A stretch of 64,000 nt of DNA from Candidatus Dechloromonas phosphorivorans (GTDB taxonomy: Bacteria > Pseudomonadota > Gammaproteobacteria > Burkholderiales > Rhodocyclaceae), in contig JADJMS010000019.1 of assembly GCA_016709495.1 (NCBI GenBank), positions 47,511 to 111,510 of the forward strand, written 5' to 3'. Shown here one piece after another: positions 1-8,337 of the stretch (position 1 is the stretch's first letter; the number at the start of each line of letters is the position of its first letter). Below the pieces are notes generated by a model. The model had not been told where the DNA came from. It did no database searches and saw only the letters and a program-made list of their open reading frames with translations. The position numbers were made by a program, and so were the translations under genes.

Positions 1-2
1 AT

Positions 3-728
3 GCCGGTTACACCCACGTCAGCTCGACGATGAATCCGCAGGAAGTCTGCGCCCTGCATCGGCACAATAGCTACGACTTGATCCTGCTTGACCTGCAAAT
101 GCCGGTGATGGATGGCTTTCAAGTGATGGAAGGGCTCAAGACCAATACGACGGACGCCTACCTGCCGGTTTTGGTGCTCACTGCGCAACCCGGACACAAA
201 CTGCGTGCCTTGCAAGCCGGGGCCAAGGATTTCATCAGCAAACCGTTCGATCTGGTTGAAGTAAAAACGCGCATCCACAACATGCTGGAAGTGCGCCTGC
301 TCTACAAGAAACTGGAAAACTACAGTAAAGAACTTGAGCAGACCGTTCTCGAAAGAACCGCCGAACTGCGCGAAAGCGAAGCGCGCTATCGCAGCCTGAC
401 TGAGCTTGCTTCCGACTGGTACTGGGAGCAGGACGAGGAAATGAATTTCACCAAGGTTTCCGGCCCGGTGCTGGAAATGCTGGGTATTCAGGTTGATAAC
501 CTGGCCGGTGATCACGGGGGCATATCGGATACCGGCTGGAACGAGGCCGAGCGTGCCTTGTTGCAGGAGCGGATTGCCGCGCGCCAGCCTTTTCTCGATT
601 TTGTCTTCAGCCGGACCAATACCGATGGTTCGCAACAGCGCTTTCAGGTGAGCGGAGAGCCGATGTTCAATCGGTCCTCACGCTTCATCGGCTACCGTGG
701 TATCGGTATCGAACTGACTGGCAAGTGA
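3..728 (+). CDS. Response regulator receiver domain with C-terminal PAS domain (5' end outside window)
   Basis: The reading frame is open from base 3, so the protein begins before the window. The visible part starts inside a receiver domain: the phospho-acceptor aspartate lies in LLDLQMPVMDG and the conserved lysine in ISKPF. A coiled-coil linker rich in Glu/Leu (about residues 90-115 from base 30) leads into a PAS fold beginning ESEARYRSLTELASDWYW and ending near the stop. Such receiver-PAS proteins usually pass a signal to a kinase or output partner; no output enzyme is visible here. A Crp/Fnr-type regulator follows 10 bases downstream and may be co-transcribed. The receiver and PAS assignment is firm; the pathway is unknown. 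Confidence 0.85.
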   Translation, partial: AGYTHVSSTMNPQEVCALHRHNSYDLILLDLQMPVMDGFQVMEGLKTNTTDAYLPVLVLTAQPGHKLRALQAGAKDFISKPFDLVEVKTRIHNMLEVRLLYKKLENYSKELEQTVLERTAELRESEARYRSLTELASDWYWEQDEEMNFTKVSGPVLEMLGIQVDNLAGDHGGISDTGWNEAERALLQERIAARQPFLDFVFSRTNTDGSQQRFQVSGEPMFNRSSRFIGYRGIGIELTGK

Positions 729-738
729 GGGTTAAGTG

Positions 739-1481
739 ATGAACACTCCTCATAGCCCGAGTCAAAACCACCTGCTTGCCGCGTTGCCCACGGCTGAATT
801 TGAAGCCTTGGCAGGCACCTCGAACTGGTGCCGATGCGCCTCGGCCAAATGCTCTATGAACCGGGTGGGCAATTGCAGCATGCCTATTTCCCGACCACCT
901 CCATCATCTCGCTGCATTACGTCATGGAGTCCGGCGACTCGGCTGAAACTGCGGGCGTCGGCAACGAAGGCATGCTCGGCGTTTCCCTGTTCATGGGCGG
1001 CGATACCACGCCAAGCTCGGCAGTCGTTCAGACGGCAGGCCACGCTTACCGGCTGGAGCGCCGTTTGCTCAAACAGGAATTCGAGCGTGGTGGCCTGCTG
1101 CAGAAATTATTGCTGCGCTATACCCAGGCATTGCTGACACAAATGGCGCAGACGGCGGTCTGCAATCGCCACCACTCGCTGGAACAGCAGCTATGCCGCT
1201 GGCTGTTGCTGACGCTTGATCGCTTGCCGAGCAATGAACTGGTGATGACGCAGGAGCTGGTCGCCAGCATGCTTGGCGTGCGACGTGAAGGCATTACTGT
1301 CGCCGCGGGTGATCTGCAGCGTGCCGGCTACATCAGTTACCGTCGTGGGCATATTGCGGTACTCAATCGTACCGGCCTGGAGACGCAAAGCTGCGAGTGC
1401 TACGCCGTAGTCAAGAAAGAATTGAAGCGCCTGCTATCCGATGTGCGATATCGCCAGGAAACGCCAGATCCGACAAAATGA
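739..1481 (+). CDS. Crp/Fnr-family transcriptional regulator, split by one frameshift near 810
   Basis: The N-terminal piece (start ATG at 739, after GAGGG at 728-732) runs in one frame to about base 810. The rest continues in another frame, where RHLELVPMRLGQ follows naturally. One missing base near 806-815 explains the break. The main part has a cupin-like sensor domain (GQMLYEPGG, then HAYFPTTSIISL) and a C-terminal winged helix (about residues 140-200, with LVASMLGVRREGIT as recognition helix). This matches the Crp/Fnr subgroup that lacks an obvious cyclic-nucleotide or iron-sulfur site. The effector is unknown. The frameshift is probably a sequencing error. Confidence 0.8.
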
Positions 1482-1602
1482 AACGAGTTGTACTTGCGCC
1501 AGCCCAGCCTTGCTGCAATTGTTTTGGCAGGAATTACACCTGCCGCTGATCAGTTCCCCATATTCATGCCTATGAACGCCTGGGGGTCGTCGCTGAAACA
1601 AA

Positions 1603-2493
1603 TCAAACAGGGTGATTGACCGCTTTCAAGCTCCCAAAGAGAACAGCGTATTGCCGGGTGAACTCCGCACCGAAGAAAAATATCTGGGCGGAGTAATAAA
1701 CCCAGAGCAGCAAGGCGACGATTGATCCGGCAGCGCCAAAACTCGACGCTATGTCGCTGTTGCCAAGATACAAACCAATGCCGAATTTTCCCAAGCTGAA
1801 CAGGCCAGCGGTGAAGGCTGCGCCGAGCCAGGCATCAGGCCAGGAAATGGCGATCTCCGGCAGCGTTTTGAAAATCAGGGCGAACATGCAGGCGGTGACA
1901 GCAAAGGACATCAATGCGGTAACGCTGCTCGCCAGCAGCACGGCAGACGTTCCCCAGACCCGGTTGGTATAGCCGTCAAGGATGGCCAGAGCAGCACTAA
2001 CGATGATCGAAATGAGTAGTAACAAAGCCAGCACAAGCACCAGGATGAATGACAACAGGCGGGTGCGCAAATACGCAATGAATGGCGGCTGGCGGCACTC
2101 GTCGACGCCCCAGATCTCATCCAGACTGCCTTTCAACTCGGCAAAGAGACTGGTGGCGGCCAACAGGAAAAGGGTGCTGGCAAATAATGTGGCGAGCAGG
2201 CCGGTAGTCGTGTCCTGTGCCGTCTTTAAGAGGATAAGGATAGTTTGCGCACCTTGGGTGCCGATCAGTGATTCAAGTTGTAGCTTGATCTCGCTTTCGG
2301 CGTGTGTCGCGCCAAAGACATAGCCGGCAACCGCTATCGCCAGGATCAGGATCGGCATCATGGAAAACAAGGTGTAGAAAGCGAGGGCCGCACCCTTGCT
2401 GGATGCACGATGATCGATCCATGAGTTAAAGGTTTCGATCAGGATCCATTTCAGTTCTGGGGCTGGGGCAGATTCGACTAAATTGTTTGGCAC
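1603..2493 (-). CDS. YihY/BrkB-family inner membrane protein
   Basis: This 296-residue protein has six hydrophobic stretches (for example about residues 35-60, 95-115, 140-170, 180-210, 215-235, 245-270), the layout of the YihY/virulence factor BrkB family, once mis-called RNase BN. The early SKGAALAFYTLFSMMP segment is typical. The start is a GTG codon with a weak ribosome site. The function of the family is not settled; it is an inner membrane protein, possibly a transporter. It lies next to other envelope and stress genes on the same strand. Family assignment is firm, role unknown. Confidence 0.85.
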   Translation of the reverse strand: MPNNLVESAPAPELKWILIETFNSWIDHRASSKGAALAFYTLFSMMPILILAIAVAGYVFGATHAESEIKLQLESLIGTQGAQTILILLKTAQDTTTGLLATLFASTLFLLAATSLFAELKGSLDEIWGVDECRQPPFIAYLRTRLLSFILVLVLALLLLISIIVSAALAILDGYTNRVWGTSAVLLASSVTALMSFAVTACMFALIFKTLPEIAISWPDAWLGAAFTAGLFSLGKFGIGLYLGNSDIASSFGAAGSIVALLLWVYYSAQIFFFGAEFTRQYAVLFGSLKAVNHPV

Positions 2494-2515
2494 GAGGTTG
2501 ATCCCGACCGCCAGT

Positions 2516-2782
2516 TCAGTCCGTGCTTCTCGTCAGCGCCTGAAAAATAATGAACAGGGTTGCCGAGCCAATGACGTCAATCAGTACGTTGCGCTCACCT
2601 AAATCAACCACACCACCGGTACTGGTGTAGTCAAAGAAGCCAAAAAGCCAGCCACCAATCAGTGCGCCGATGATCGCCAGAACAATGTCGAACAGACCTT
2701 TCGGTCCGCGTTTCCCTGCGACAGTTCGAGCAAAGAACCCGGCAATCAGTCCGAAAGTGATCCAGATCATGCGCGGCATCAT
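2516..2782 (-). CDS. GlsB/YeaQ/YmgE-family small membrane protein
   Basis: An 88-residue protein with three hydrophobic segments, glycine-rich turns (GALIGGWLFG) and a final membrane helix (IDVIGSATLFIIFQAL), as in the transglycosylase-associated/GlsB family of stress-induced inner membrane proteins. The family is linked to envelope and general stress, without a proven enzymatic activity. It is close upstream of the YihY-type gene on the same strand, with 22 bases between them, so the two may be co-transcribed. Confidence 0.85.
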   Translation of the reverse strand: MMPRMIWITFGLIAGFFARTVAGKRGPKGLFDIVLAIIGALIGGWLFGFFDYTSTGGVVDLGERNVLIDVIGSATLFIIFQALTRSTD

Positions 2783-2862
2783 TGCACCTGTTTCTTCAAG
2801 GGTCAGCGTTGCCCTGAACTACCGCGCTGTTGCGCGGCAATTCAGGGGCGAAGTCACAAAGC

Positions 2863-3195
2863 TCAGCGGCGGCTGCTCAGGATGCCGATGATGAGTCCAA
2901 CCCCGGCGATCAGTCCGACCGTTTTCCATGGATTTTCGTGGACGTATTTTTGGGTGACATCGGCGGCGAAGCAGGCCTTGTCAGAGACCAACATACGTGC
3001 GTCGTGAAGCCTGGCTCGTGTATCGGATAGCGCGGTTTCCATCTTGCTGCGCGCGCTGGCAAATTCTTCGGTAGTCGAATTGACCAGTTGATTGAGCAGC
3101 TTGTCGGCATCGCCAACAACGCCTTTCAGATCTTTGACGAGGGCATTCTTGTTGTCCTCAAGCGTTTTGTGACCGCTAAACATTGAATTGCTCAT
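2863..3195 (-). CDS. DUF883 (ElaB/YqjD/YgaM-type) membrane-anchored protein
   Basis: The start at 3195 is chosen because it follows AGGAG at a good distance; a longer reading to 3339 has no support. The 110-residue product is a long amphipathic helix (residues 10-85) followed by one C-terminal membrane segment (TVGLIAGVGLIIGILSSRR). This is the YqjD/ElaB architecture: inner-membrane proteins whose soluble part can bind ribosomes in Escherichia coli stationary phase. It fits the local group of envelope-stress genes. A copy of the dispersed repeat lies just upstream at 3341-3373. Confidence 0.85.
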   Translation of the reverse strand: MSNSMFSGHKTLEDNKNALVKDLKGVVGDADKLLNQLVNSTTEEFASARSKMETALSDTRARLHDARMLVSDKACFAADVTQKYVHENPWKTVGLIAGVGLIIGILSSRR

Positions 3196-3340
3196 GATGA
3201 CTCCTGATTTGAAGTGGGTAAAAAGGGGCGGGTTCTGACTGGCGATACCCGCCGGAACTTTCCTCTGTTTCTCATGCTGCGCTGGCGCAAGCTGCCAGTC
3301 TGTGCGGTGCCACACAGACGCAAATAGATGCCTGAGCAAT

Positions 3341-3373
3341 AGTTGCGGTCAACGCTCAAAAGAGGCTAAAAAA
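3341..3373 (-). repeat. Dispersed GTTGACCG repeat, copy 1
   Basis: Read on the minus strand it gives ATTTTTTAGCCTC, then TTTTGAGC, then GTTGACCGCAACT. It matches copies elsewhere in the window. It occupies the gap between the divergent DUF883 and phospholipase genes and touches the phospholipase start codon. Confidence 0.7.
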
Positions 3374-4394
3374 TGAGAAGAACCATCACCATTTCGCTCG
3401 TGCTGCTGACGGCACAAGCCGGGGCCGGGGAGTTACCGACTGATTGTGCAAACCAGCGCGATGACAAACTGCGCCTTGCCTGCTACGACAAAATCCATGC
3501 GCCAGCGCCGCCCTTGGTTACCGCCGATGCTGTCGCCACGCAGCCGGTGAAAACGATCGATACCGGGCGTGCATCATCCGGCATGGCGAAAGCCTGGGAG
3601 TTGGGCGCCGAAGACAAGCAAGGCACCTTCATTGTCAAAACCTACCTGCCCAATTTCGTGCTGCCGGCGCATTTCTCCTCGAATATCAATCGTGCGCCGA
3701 GCAGCCCGACGCATCCTGATGGTGGCAACAATCCCAATTACAAACCGGCAGAAGCCAAACTGCAGCTTTCCCTACGCGCCAAAGTCGCCGAAAACCTGCT
3801 CTTGCCAGGCGCTGATTTATGGGTCGCCTACACCCAACGCTCCTTGTGGCAGGTCTGGGATTCTGATGACTCATCGCCATTTCGCAGTACCGACTATCAG
3901 CCGGAAATGATTTATGTCGTGCCGGTGCCCGAAAAATGGGGGGCGCTACCCTTCGGGATCAACCTGCGCATGTTGCAGTTTGGCCTGGCCCATCAATCAA
4001 ACGGCCAGAGTGATCCACTCTCACGAAGCTGGAACCGTGTGTATGCCGGCGCCGGCTTTGAGTTTGGCGATTTTGGCGTCCAGCTAAAACCAATCAGCGC
4101 TTGCGGGTGCAAAACATTGACGACAATCCTGATCTGGTCGACTTTATTGGGCGTAACGAGATCAGTGTCGGTTGGGCTCCGGGTGTTTCTACGGTCAACA
4201 TGACTTTGCGTAGCAATTTCAGCGCCGTTGATCGTGGTTCATTTCAACTCGACTGGACATACCCGGTTTTTGCCGACCAGCCCCTTGGCCTGCGCTGGTA
4301 TGCCCAGTTGTTCAGCGGTTATGGCGAGACCATGCTGGATTACAACCACAAGCAGACCACGGTTGGCTTCGGCTTGACCTTGTTCCAGTTTTGA
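3373..4394 (+). CDS. pldA: Outer membrane phospholipase A, frameshifted near 4090
   Basis: PldA (OMPLA) hydrolyses phospholipids in the outer membrane. A signal peptide covers about residues 1-20 (cleavage near AGAGE). The catalytic region HQSNGQSDPLSRSWNRVY contains the family histidine, serine and asparagine. The C-terminal beta-barrel part continues in a different frame from about 4092 (NQRLRVQNIDDNPDLVD), ending in a typical outer-membrane C-terminal phenylalanine. Adding one A to the AAAA run at 4086-4089 restores one frame, so this looks like a homopolymer error. The start follows AGAGG at 3360-3364. The VIT-family gene follows directly. Confidence 0.85.
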
Positions 4395-4405
4395 AAAATC
4401 AGGCC

Positions 4406-5095
4406 ATGAAACACCCTGAAACGCATCGTACAACCCGTATTGGCTGGTTGCGCGCGGCCGTGCTCGGTGCCAATGACGGCATCGTTTCAACAGCCAGTCT
4501 GGTGCTTGGTGTTGCTGCTGCCGGTGCGAGTGCCAGCAATATCATGCTGACCGGCGTTGCCGGTCTGGTTGCCGGTGCGATGTCGATGGCAGCCGGCGAA
4601 TATGTTTCAGTGAGTTCGCAGGCCGACACAGAAAACGCCGATCTGGCACGTGAACGTGAAGAGCTGGCAACTGAGCCAGTCCGTGAGCATGCCGAAATGG
4701 CGGCGATTTATGTCAAGCGTGGTTTGGAAGCCGGGTTGGCGGCGCAGGTGGCCAAACAATTGATGGCACACGACGCCCTCGGCGCCCATGCGCGCGATGA
4801 ATTGGGTATCTCCGACACCATGTCCGCACGTCCGTTACAGGCGGCATGGACTTCGGCGCTTACTTTTTCGGTAGGGGCAGCGATGCCTTTGCTGGTTGTC
4901 CTGCTTGTTCCGCCGGTAGCCCTGGCCTGGTCTGTCTCTGGCAGCGCCTTGCTGTCGTTGGCGGTGCTCGGCTCGCTGGCAGCGCGGGCAGGTGGCGCGC
5001 CGATCATGGTAGCGGCGACCCGCGTGACCTTTTGGGGGGCGCTTGCCATGGCGATGACTGCCGGCGTGGGTGCCATGTTTGGCGTTGCCCCATAA
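4406..5095 (+). CDS. VIT1/CCC1-family iron/manganese transporter
   Basis: The product of about 229 residues belongs to the CCC1/VIT family. It has an N-terminal membrane helix pair (AAVLGANDGIVSTASLVLG, LTGVAGLVAGAMSMAAGEY), a Glu-rich cytosolic segment (about residues 75-130) that binds metal in VIT1, and three C-terminal helices. These proteins move Fe2+ or Mn2+ out of the cytosol. ATG 4406 is preferred; a TTG at 4391 overlapping the pldA stop is possible. Two hairpin-plus-T structures lie downstream at 5157-5242. Confidence 0.88.
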   Translation: MKHPETHRTTRIGWLRAAVLGANDGIVSTASLVLGVAAAGASASNIMLTGVAGLVAGAMSMAAGEYVSVSSQADTENADLAREREELATEPVREHAEMAAIYVKRGLEAGLAAQVAKQLMAHDALGAHARDELGISDTMSARPLQAAWTSALTFSVGAAMPLLVVLLVPPVALAWSVSGSALLSLAVLGSLAARAGGAPIMVAATRVTFWGALAMAMTAGVGAMFGVAP

Positions 5096-5156
5096 ATTTT
5101 GAAACTATGTGCGACAACGAACGGAAGGTTTCTGGCTAAATCGTCATGATGCATTC

Positions 5157-5200
5157 AGGTGTTCATCCCACCCCCCGCCTCTTTTGGATGAACGCCTTTT
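5157..5200 (+). terminator. Stem-loop with T run after VIT-family gene
   Basis: Arms 5157-5168 and 5186-5197 pair over 12 positions with one G-T pair (AGGTGTTCATCC with GGATGAACGCCT), followed by TTTTG. It is the first of two tandem terminator-like hairpins between convergent genes. Confidence 0.7.
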
Positions 5201-5206
5201 GTATTT

Positions 5207-5242
5207 GGCTCGGAACGGTTAACGCCTTCCGAGCCTTTTTTT
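5207..5242 (+). terminator. Rho-independent terminator
   Basis: GGCTCGGAA (5207-5215) pairs with TTCCGAGCC (5227-5235) and is followed directly by seven T. This is a strong intrinsic terminator for the plus-strand genes, ending at the 3' side of the minus-strand gene at 5245. Confidence 0.9.
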
Positions 5243-5244
5243 GT

Positions 5245-5580
5245 CTAGCGCCGAAAATCGAGTGGAAAAAACAGACTGACACCTGGCGATTGACGTGGTT
5301 CGTAGTAAACCGGTGGCGGCACGTAGACCGGTTGCGCATAGCTATAGGGGTGACGATAGACCGGTCGATAGTTATAAACCTCGCGTTCACCATGCCATCC
5401 ACGCCGGCCCTGATTTCCTTGATTGCCGTGGTGTTTGTTTTGGTAATGCTTATCGCGATTATCAGCTAAGGCTGGTGTGATGGAGAGGCTGCCCAGTGCT
5501 GAAACAAGGGTGATGGCAATGGCCGCCTTGCGGGCGATAGCCCCGAGGCGGCTACGCTGAAGTCCTGGTAATTGAATCAT
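5245..5580 (-). CDS. Small secreted His/Tyr/Pro-rich protein
   Basis: This 111-residue protein has an N-terminal signal sequence (about residues 1-40, ending TPALA) and a mature part rich in His, Asn, Tyr and Pro (KHHGNQGNQGRRGWHG, VPPPVYYEP). The start follows AAGGAAG at a good distance. I do not recognise a functional family. The composition resembles periplasmic metal- or stress-related proteins such as RcnB-like ones, but that is only a resemblance. It sits just downstream of the Spy-like gene on the same strand. Confidence 0.65.
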   Translation of the reverse strand: MIQLPGLQRSRLGAIARKAAIAITLVSALGSLSITPALADNRDKHYQNKHHGNQGNQGRRGWHGEREVYNYRPVYRHPYSYAQPVYVPPPVYYEPRQSPGVSLFFPLDFRR

Positions 5581-5624
5581 GGTGACTTCCTTATTGAAAA
5601 TGTTGGTTTCTGACAGAGGCTTGA

Positions 5625-6128
5625 TTAGTTTGCTGGCGGCAAATTGGGGCCGCGCTTGTGGTGACGGTTTTTGTACATGCCATGGCGGTCACCGCGGCGG
5701 TCGCCATGACGGAACATCATGTCAGCCTGCTTTTTCTGGGGGTCGGACATGCTGGCGTAGAGCGTTGCAAAGACCGGGGTCAGCGTCCGGATGCCTTCGG
5801 CGTGGGCTTCGGTAATTTCGCCATAGGACTTGAGATCATCGACGGCTGTCATGTCCTTGGCGCGATCGATCCTCGCCTGAGTCAGTTTGTCCATGGTTTT
5901 GGCATTGTCATTCATGGTCTGGGCGACTTTGCCCCACTGCGCTTCCTGAGCATCGGCAATCATCAGCCGATCATGCATTTGCTTGACGCGCATGGCAGCA
6001 CGATCTTCATGACCAAGGCGTTCGGCAGCGCCGGCCAGCAGCGGCGCCGAAATCAGGCTGACGGCAAGCGCGGCCACGGCAATCAGGCGTGCGCTCGAAT
6101 GATGGAATTTGATTTCATTGAGTTTCAT
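5625..6128 (-). CDS. Spy/CpxP-like periplasmic LTXXQ-motif protein
   Basis: The 167-residue protein has a signal peptide (about residues 1-35, ending LLAGA) and a helical mature domain. That domain carries two LTxxQ-like segments (KLTQARIDRAKDM; TLTPVFATLYASMSDPQKKQ) and a His/Arg-rich tail. The Spy/CpxP family consists of periplasmic chaperones or stress sensors that bind unfolded outer-membrane proteins or metal. The position next to other envelope-stress genes fits. The small His-rich protein follows 45 bases downstream and may be co-transcribed. Confidence 0.8.
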   Translation of the reverse strand: MKLNEIKFHHSSARLIAVAALAVSLISAPLLAGAAERLGHEDRAAMRVKQMHDRLMIADAQEAQWGKVAQTMNDNAKTMDKLTQARIDRAKDMTAVDDLKSYGEITEAHAEGIRTLTPVFATLYASMSDPQKKQADMMFRHGDRRGDRHGMYKNRHHKRGPNLPPAN

Positions 6129-6400
6129 GTTCGTTCCCCGGGTTGAGTTTCATCCCGGTTAATTCCGGAACGAGCCAATCGATGAGCAGTGTTTCTGATC
6201 TTGTCGACGCGTTCTGTTCGTTACAGCACAAAGGCTGCAATAAATCGGGAACATAAAAACAGTGGCGATTGTGTGCGCTAACAGACAGAGCAGAGACAGC
6301 TTCTGCCAATAAGCTCAACTAATCGGAACCAATGACGGTGCAATTTCTGCACTGCGGCGATGAGATGCAACTCCACTGCTTACCCAATAAAGGAACAATC

Positions 6401-7015
6401 ATGAAAACACTCAATATCAACGCAATTGCCCTTGCCGTCACCCTTGCCTTTAGTGCCAGTGCGATGGCTGAAGGCATGTTGTCGAAAGCCGATTACAAAG
6501 CTGGTAAAGAAAAAGTCTCGGTCGATTACAAGGCAGCCAAAGCTGCATGCTCCGGTTTGTCAGGTAACGCCAGCGATATTTGTGTCGCCGATGCGAAAGG
6601 TAAAAAAGAAGTCGCTATGGCTGAACTTAAAGCAGCCGACAAGCCAGGCCTGAAAGCCAATTACGAAGTCAGCGTTGCCAAAGCTGAAGCCGATTACGGT
6701 GTCGCCAACGAACGTTGTGATGACTTGGCCGGTAACGTCAAGGACGTTTGCGTGAAGGAAGCAAAGGCTGCACAAACTACGGCCAAGGCAGATGCCAAGG
6801 CAAAGATGAAGTCAGCAGATGCCAACGCAACGGCCAATGAAAAAACTGCCGAAGCACGTGGCGATGCCAACAAACAGACTGCCGATGCGAAGAAAGATGC
6901 AACGGCTGACAAGGTTGATGCCAAGTATTCAGTAGCCAAGGAAAAGTGTGACGCTTACTCAGGTGCGGCTAAAGACAACTGCATGAGCCAGGCAAAAGCC
7001 AACTTCAACAAGTAA
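6401..7015 (+). CDS. Secreted Ala/Lys-rich protein with three cysteine-pair repeats
   Basis: ATG 6401 follows AAGGA at a normal distance. The 204-residue product has a signal peptide (about residues 1-23, ending SAMAEG). Three imperfect repeats each hold two cysteines: AACSGLSGNASDICVADAK, ERCDDLAGNVKDVCVKEAK and EKCDAYSGAAKDNCMSQAK. Between repeats 2 and 3 is a long Ala/Lys/Asp helix-prone stretch (about residues 120-175). The fixed spacing of the cysteine pairs suggests one disulfide hairpin per repeat in the periplasm. I do not know its function. An OsmB-like lipoprotein gene follows. Confidence 0.7.
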   Translation: MKTLNINAIALAVTLAFSASAMAEGMLSKADYKAGKEKVSVDYKAAKAACSGLSGNASDICVADAKGKKEVAMAELKAADKPGLKANYEVSVAKAEADYGVANERCDDLAGNVKDVCVKEAKAAQTTAKADAKAKMKSADANATANEKTAEARGDANKQTADAKKDATADKVDAKYSVAKEKCDAYSGAAKDNCMSQAKANFNK

Positions 7016-7072
7016 TACGGCAAATCTGGTTTGTCCAGAGGTGCTTGGTAAGCATTTAAAAGAGATAAGCCA

Positions 7073-7369
7073 ATGAAAGCAGTAAAACGTTATTCGCTCG
7101 CACTACTAACGGCAACCATGCTGCTTAGTCTGGGTGCCTGTTCAGGTATGTCGCAGCAGGATGCAAATACGGTGATCGGCGCTGGTGCTGGTGCCGTAGG
7201 CGGTGCTGTGCTGACCGGTGGCAGCACAGCCGGCACGGTAGGCGGCGCTGTTGTAGGTGGCGTTATTGGCCACGAAGTCAGTAAACCAAGCATTGATCGA
7301 CTAGCGATACACCAAAGTGATTTGCTTTGGTGTGTTGCGGTCAACCGTTTATTTCGCCCAAAAATTTAA
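7073..7369 (+). CDS. OsmB-like glycine-zipper lipoprotein with abnormal C-terminal extension
   Basis: A lipoprotein signal (LLSLGAC, lipid-attachment cysteine at residue 23) is followed by a glycine-zipper segment (TVIGAGAGAVGGAVLTGG, then GGAVVGGVIGHEV) close to OsmB, an osmotically induced lipoprotein. OsmB-type proteins end soon after this segment. Here the frame runs on for about 27 residues through a perfect 9-bp hairpin (7309-7333) and a copy of the dispersed repeat. The extension looks like read-through after loss of the normal stop, or a nearby frameshift. Confidence 0.75.
   Translation: MKAVKRYSLALLTATMLLSLGACSGMSQQDANTVIGAGAGAVGGAVLTGGSTAGTVGGAVVGGVIGHEVSKPSIDRLAIHQSDLLWCVAVNRLFRPKI
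7309..7333 (+). other. Perfect hairpin inside the OsmB-like 3' extension
   Basis: ACACCAAAG (7309-7317) pairs perfectly with CTTTGGTGT (7325-7333) around a 7-base loop. It directly abuts a dispersed repeat copy. It resembles a transcription end signal but lacks a T run. Confidence 0.6.
7331..7366 (-). repeat. Dispersed GTTGACCG repeat, copy 2
   Basis: On the minus strand it reads AAATTTTTGGGCG, AAATAAAC, GGTTGACCGCAACACA. It overlaps the terminal codons of the OsmB-like frame. Confidence 0.65.
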
Positions 7370-7393
7370 GTGGGCCTTGAAAAGGAAGCAGCA

Positions 7394-7591
7394 ATGAAAA
7401 ATTCGCAAAGAAGTTTCAGTTCAATTTTGTTGGTTGGCGCTTTGTTGGCCGCGCTGGTCGGTTGTCAAAAGCAGGAAGGACCGGCTGAGAAGGCGGGCAA
7501 GGAAGTCGACAAAGCATCCGAGAAAGTCGGCCAGAAAATTGAGCAGGCTGGCGAAAGTATCAAGGACGCCGCCAAGGGTGATAAAAAATAG
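7394..7591 (+). CDS. Small entericidin-like lipoprotein
   Basis: ATG 7394 follows AAAGGAAG. The 65-residue product has a lipobox (ALVGC, cysteine near residue 24) and a short, highly charged amphipathic helix with repeated EKxGxxxDKA/EKVGQKIEQAG elements. This resembles entericidin-type or similar small stress lipoproteins, but the similarity is in composition rather than clear homology. It is probably in one unit with the preceding OsmB-like gene. Confidence 0.65.
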   Translation: MKNSQRSFSSILLVGALLAALVGCQKQEGPAEKAGKEVDKASEKVGQKIEQAGESIKDAAKGDKK

Positions 7592-8011
7592 TCTTCTTGA
7601 ATTGATTGGAGTGAAGCACTAACCGAGATTGGTCGTGCTTATCCAGCGCCTTGAGCTTGCTCAATGGCGCACACCCGTGTGCCCGTCATTTGCGTACTTA
7701 AAGCACTCTGTCGGCTGGGTTTCCAGGGTATGCCGTGGCCGTACCCACGGAAATATTGAAAGCAAGGCAGGGAGAGTTATCGCACGGGCTGCCTGCTGAA
7801 CTGAATGGCGTTTTAGATTTATTTCCGACATTTGACGCCTAGCATGCCCAGTAGACCGATACCTAACAGCGTCAATCACTGCTGCAAATATTCTGTGCTT
7901 TAGCGCACAGACCGAATTCTGGCGCGCGACGATGATGTCGGTCAGAGGTGGCCATTGGCCACACTTCTTAGTGGCAAAGGCCATCCTGAAGTATCAAAAA
8001 CAGGAGATGTG
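7592..8011. other. 420-base region without a convincing gene; tandem hairpins
   Basis: Two adjacent hairpins lie at 7646-7670 (GCGCC-TTGAGC against GCTCAA-T-GGCGC) and 7669-7682 (GCACAC against GTGTGC), without a T run. A minus-strand frame of 107 codons crosses the region, but it has no ribosome site, no recognisable domain and abnormal composition. I see no RNA gene. The right part probably carries the promoter of the gene at 8012. Confidence 0.5.
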
Positions 8012-8314
8012 ATGACTAGTACAGCAATCAACGGTTACGACAACATTGAATCCATTTTCACAAATTCACTTCAGGCAATTGTTGGATTTTCTGTCCAGGA
8101 GTTCGTCGTCCAATTGAGTGATGGTCGGCGCATTGAGCGCTCCGACATGAACGATTTGGCGCACGAACTCCATCGCCATGGTGTCAAAGCCAAATACGTT
8201 CAATACGAATGGCGTGCGGGTCAACGAATGATCACTGCCGGCCAACAGGCAGCGCTATGTGCTGCCATTCGCCTCCATGAACGCAGTTGTAGTGCGCTCG
8301 CCATCGCCGCGTAA
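8012..8314 (+). CDS. Uncharacterised 100-residue cytosolic protein
   Basis: ATG 8012 has AGGAG seven bases upstream. The product has no signal peptide or membrane segment. It has a mixed alpha/beta profile, with FVVQLSDGRRIERSDMNDLAHELHRHGVKAKYVQYEW in the middle (first half strand-rich, then helix). I do not recognise a family. It lies immediately before two secreted proteins of unknown function, 23 bases from the next start. Confidence 0.6.
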   Translation: MTSTAINGYDNIESIFTNSLQAIVGFSVQEFVVQLSDGRRIERSDMNDLAHELHRHGVKAKYVQYEWRAGQRMITAGQQAALCAAIRLHERSCSALAIAA

Positions 8315-8337
8315 ATCGATTTACTAGGGAACCCTAT

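Noticed and set aside
736..1137. 133-codon frame overlapping the Crp/Fnr gene
   Set aside because: Only its first 25 or so codons belong to the real gene; the rest is out-of-frame after the indel.
7661..7984. 107-codon minus-strand frame in the 7.6-8.0 kb gap
   Set aside because: No ribosome site, no domain, unusual composition, and it overlaps the promoter region of the next gene.
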